Below, in pieces: positions 63,591 through 64,000 of a stretch of 64,000 bases of DNA. The notes under the pieces are model-generated. The model saw nothing but the letters and a program-made list of their open reading frames with translations, was not told the DNA's origin and made no database searches. The stretch covers positions 62,001 through 126,000 of the forward strand of contig JACCGJ010020258.1 of the NCBI GenBank assembly GCA_013407085.1, in the 5' to 3' direction. How positions within the stretch are numbered: position 1 is the first letter of the stretch; each line of letters begins with the position of its first letter. Source of the DNA: Atriophallophorus winterbourni (lineage: Eukaryota; Platyhelminthes; Trematoda; Plagiorchiida; Microphallidae). The position numbers and the translations under genes are program-made.

Positions 63591-63980
63591 GGTTAACTCT
63601 AACTGTCCCTCACTCGATACTCAACTGCAGACGACATTTTTTGCCGTGCGAGTTTGTTTTACTTGGAATAATCTGCCAGATAATGTTGTAAACTCACCAA
63701 ATCAGCAAGCTTTCAAGAGAAGCCTTGATGCTTTTTGACCCTAAACCCGTGTATCGAAGAAAACTATACATCTTAACACCATGCATCTACATTGGTTATC
63801 CCACCAATCGAAAACAATTTCTGCCCTTTGGATATTTACTTGATTCTTGAACTGCTCAGTAAGCAACATAATCAAATTTTTGCTTGTTATATTATTCGTT
63901 GTTGCCATATTGTTCTGTGGTTTTTTGTAAAGCTATATGCTTTTTAGACCATTAAAATTGAATTGAATTGAATTGAATTT
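63591..63980 (+). mobile_element. CR1 3' fragment with (ATTGA)n tail inserted into CR1-C ORF1
   Basis: ORF2 C-terminus (FFAVRVCFTWNNLPDNVVN, then a stop near 63738), a 3' UTR, and TTTTTAGACCATTAAAATTGA followed by ATTGA repeats to 63980. CR1-C ORF1 (minus) lies on both sides: GGCTTCGTAT before it and AAGGTGGCCTTTTGATG after it (63984-64000). About 60 bp of target are missing between the flanks. Confidence 0.82.
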
Positions 63981-64000
63981 GTTAAGGTGGCCTTTTGATG
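63981..64000 (-). pseudogene. CR1-C ORF1, continuation beyond the insertion
   Basis: The last bases match 60838-60856 (HQKATF part of ORF1), so the interrupted mosaic element continues past the window. Confidence 0.7.

Noticed and set aside
1..64000. tRNA, rRNA, CRISPR or operon structures
   Set aside because: None seen by eye. The content is eukaryotic retrotransposon DNA. A tRNAscan search would be needed to exclude tRNA genes formally.

Overview
This window looks like intergenic or intronic DNA of a metazoan, most likely a flatworm and probably a digenean trematode. That is an inference from its content: many CR1-type LINEs whose ORF1 carries a PHD-like zinc finger and RRM-like modules, RTE (SR2-like) LINEs, Penelope-like elements (PLEs) with GIY-YIG endonuclease, AT-rich microsatellites, and no bacterial gene organisation. 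Nearly all recognisable protein sequence is retrotransposon-derived. The only candidate host coding DNA is at the extreme left edge: an open exon at 1-152 ending in a consensus splice donor, a phase-compatible exon at 1010-1112, and a possible third from 1608.

Layout. 1-1.7 kb: candidate host exons and intron. 1.8-3.75 kb: RTE copy (+). 4.1-6.66 kb: CR1 (-), a mosaic of two subfamilies. 6.7-8.6 kb: no identifiable gene. 8.65-11.6 kb: CR1 ORF1 remnant and a CR1 subfamily C copy (-). 11.75-13.35 kb: two 5'-truncated PLE copies head to head, each with a hammerhead-like hairpin. 13.7-20.2 kb: CR1 subfamily D (-), then CR1 subfamily E (+). 20.4-26.7 kb and 40.1-44.3 kb: two copies of one block of CR1 remnants (a segmental duplication). 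The first copy received a CR1 insertion and a gag-only mini LTR retrotransposon, and the second preserves both empty sites. 26.7-30.2 kb: ORF1 remnant and RTE copy (-). 30.2-31.9 kb: PLE reverse transcriptase (-) head to head with a PLE endonuclease (+). 32-34.3 kb: RTE and a divergent LINE. 34.3-38.96 kb: the best-preserved CR1 (subfamily A) with an open ORF2. 39-40.9 kb: RTE ends and an ORF1 remnant. 45.8-51.3 kb: further CR1 fragments, one interrupted by a 944-bp composite insertion. 51.3-58.2 kb: CR1 E (-) and CR1 A2 (+). 58.2-64 kb: CR1 C (-), fragments, and a second mosaic CR1.

CR1 ORF1 (putative nucleic-acid chaperone with PHD and RRM-like modules) and ORF2 (APE endonuclease plus reverse transcriptase) would together drive target-primed retrotransposition. 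Almost every copy is broken; the 34.3 kb element has a complete ORF2 frame but a damaged ORF1. Subfamily labels A-F are local names used only here. The most unusual items are the 779-bp LTR-PBS-gag-PPT-LTR element with a 5-bp target duplication and empty paralogous site, the two inter-subfamily CR1 mosaics, the head-to-head PLE pairs with hammerhead-like hairpins, and the 944-bp insertion at 46.4 kb built on inverted repeats.
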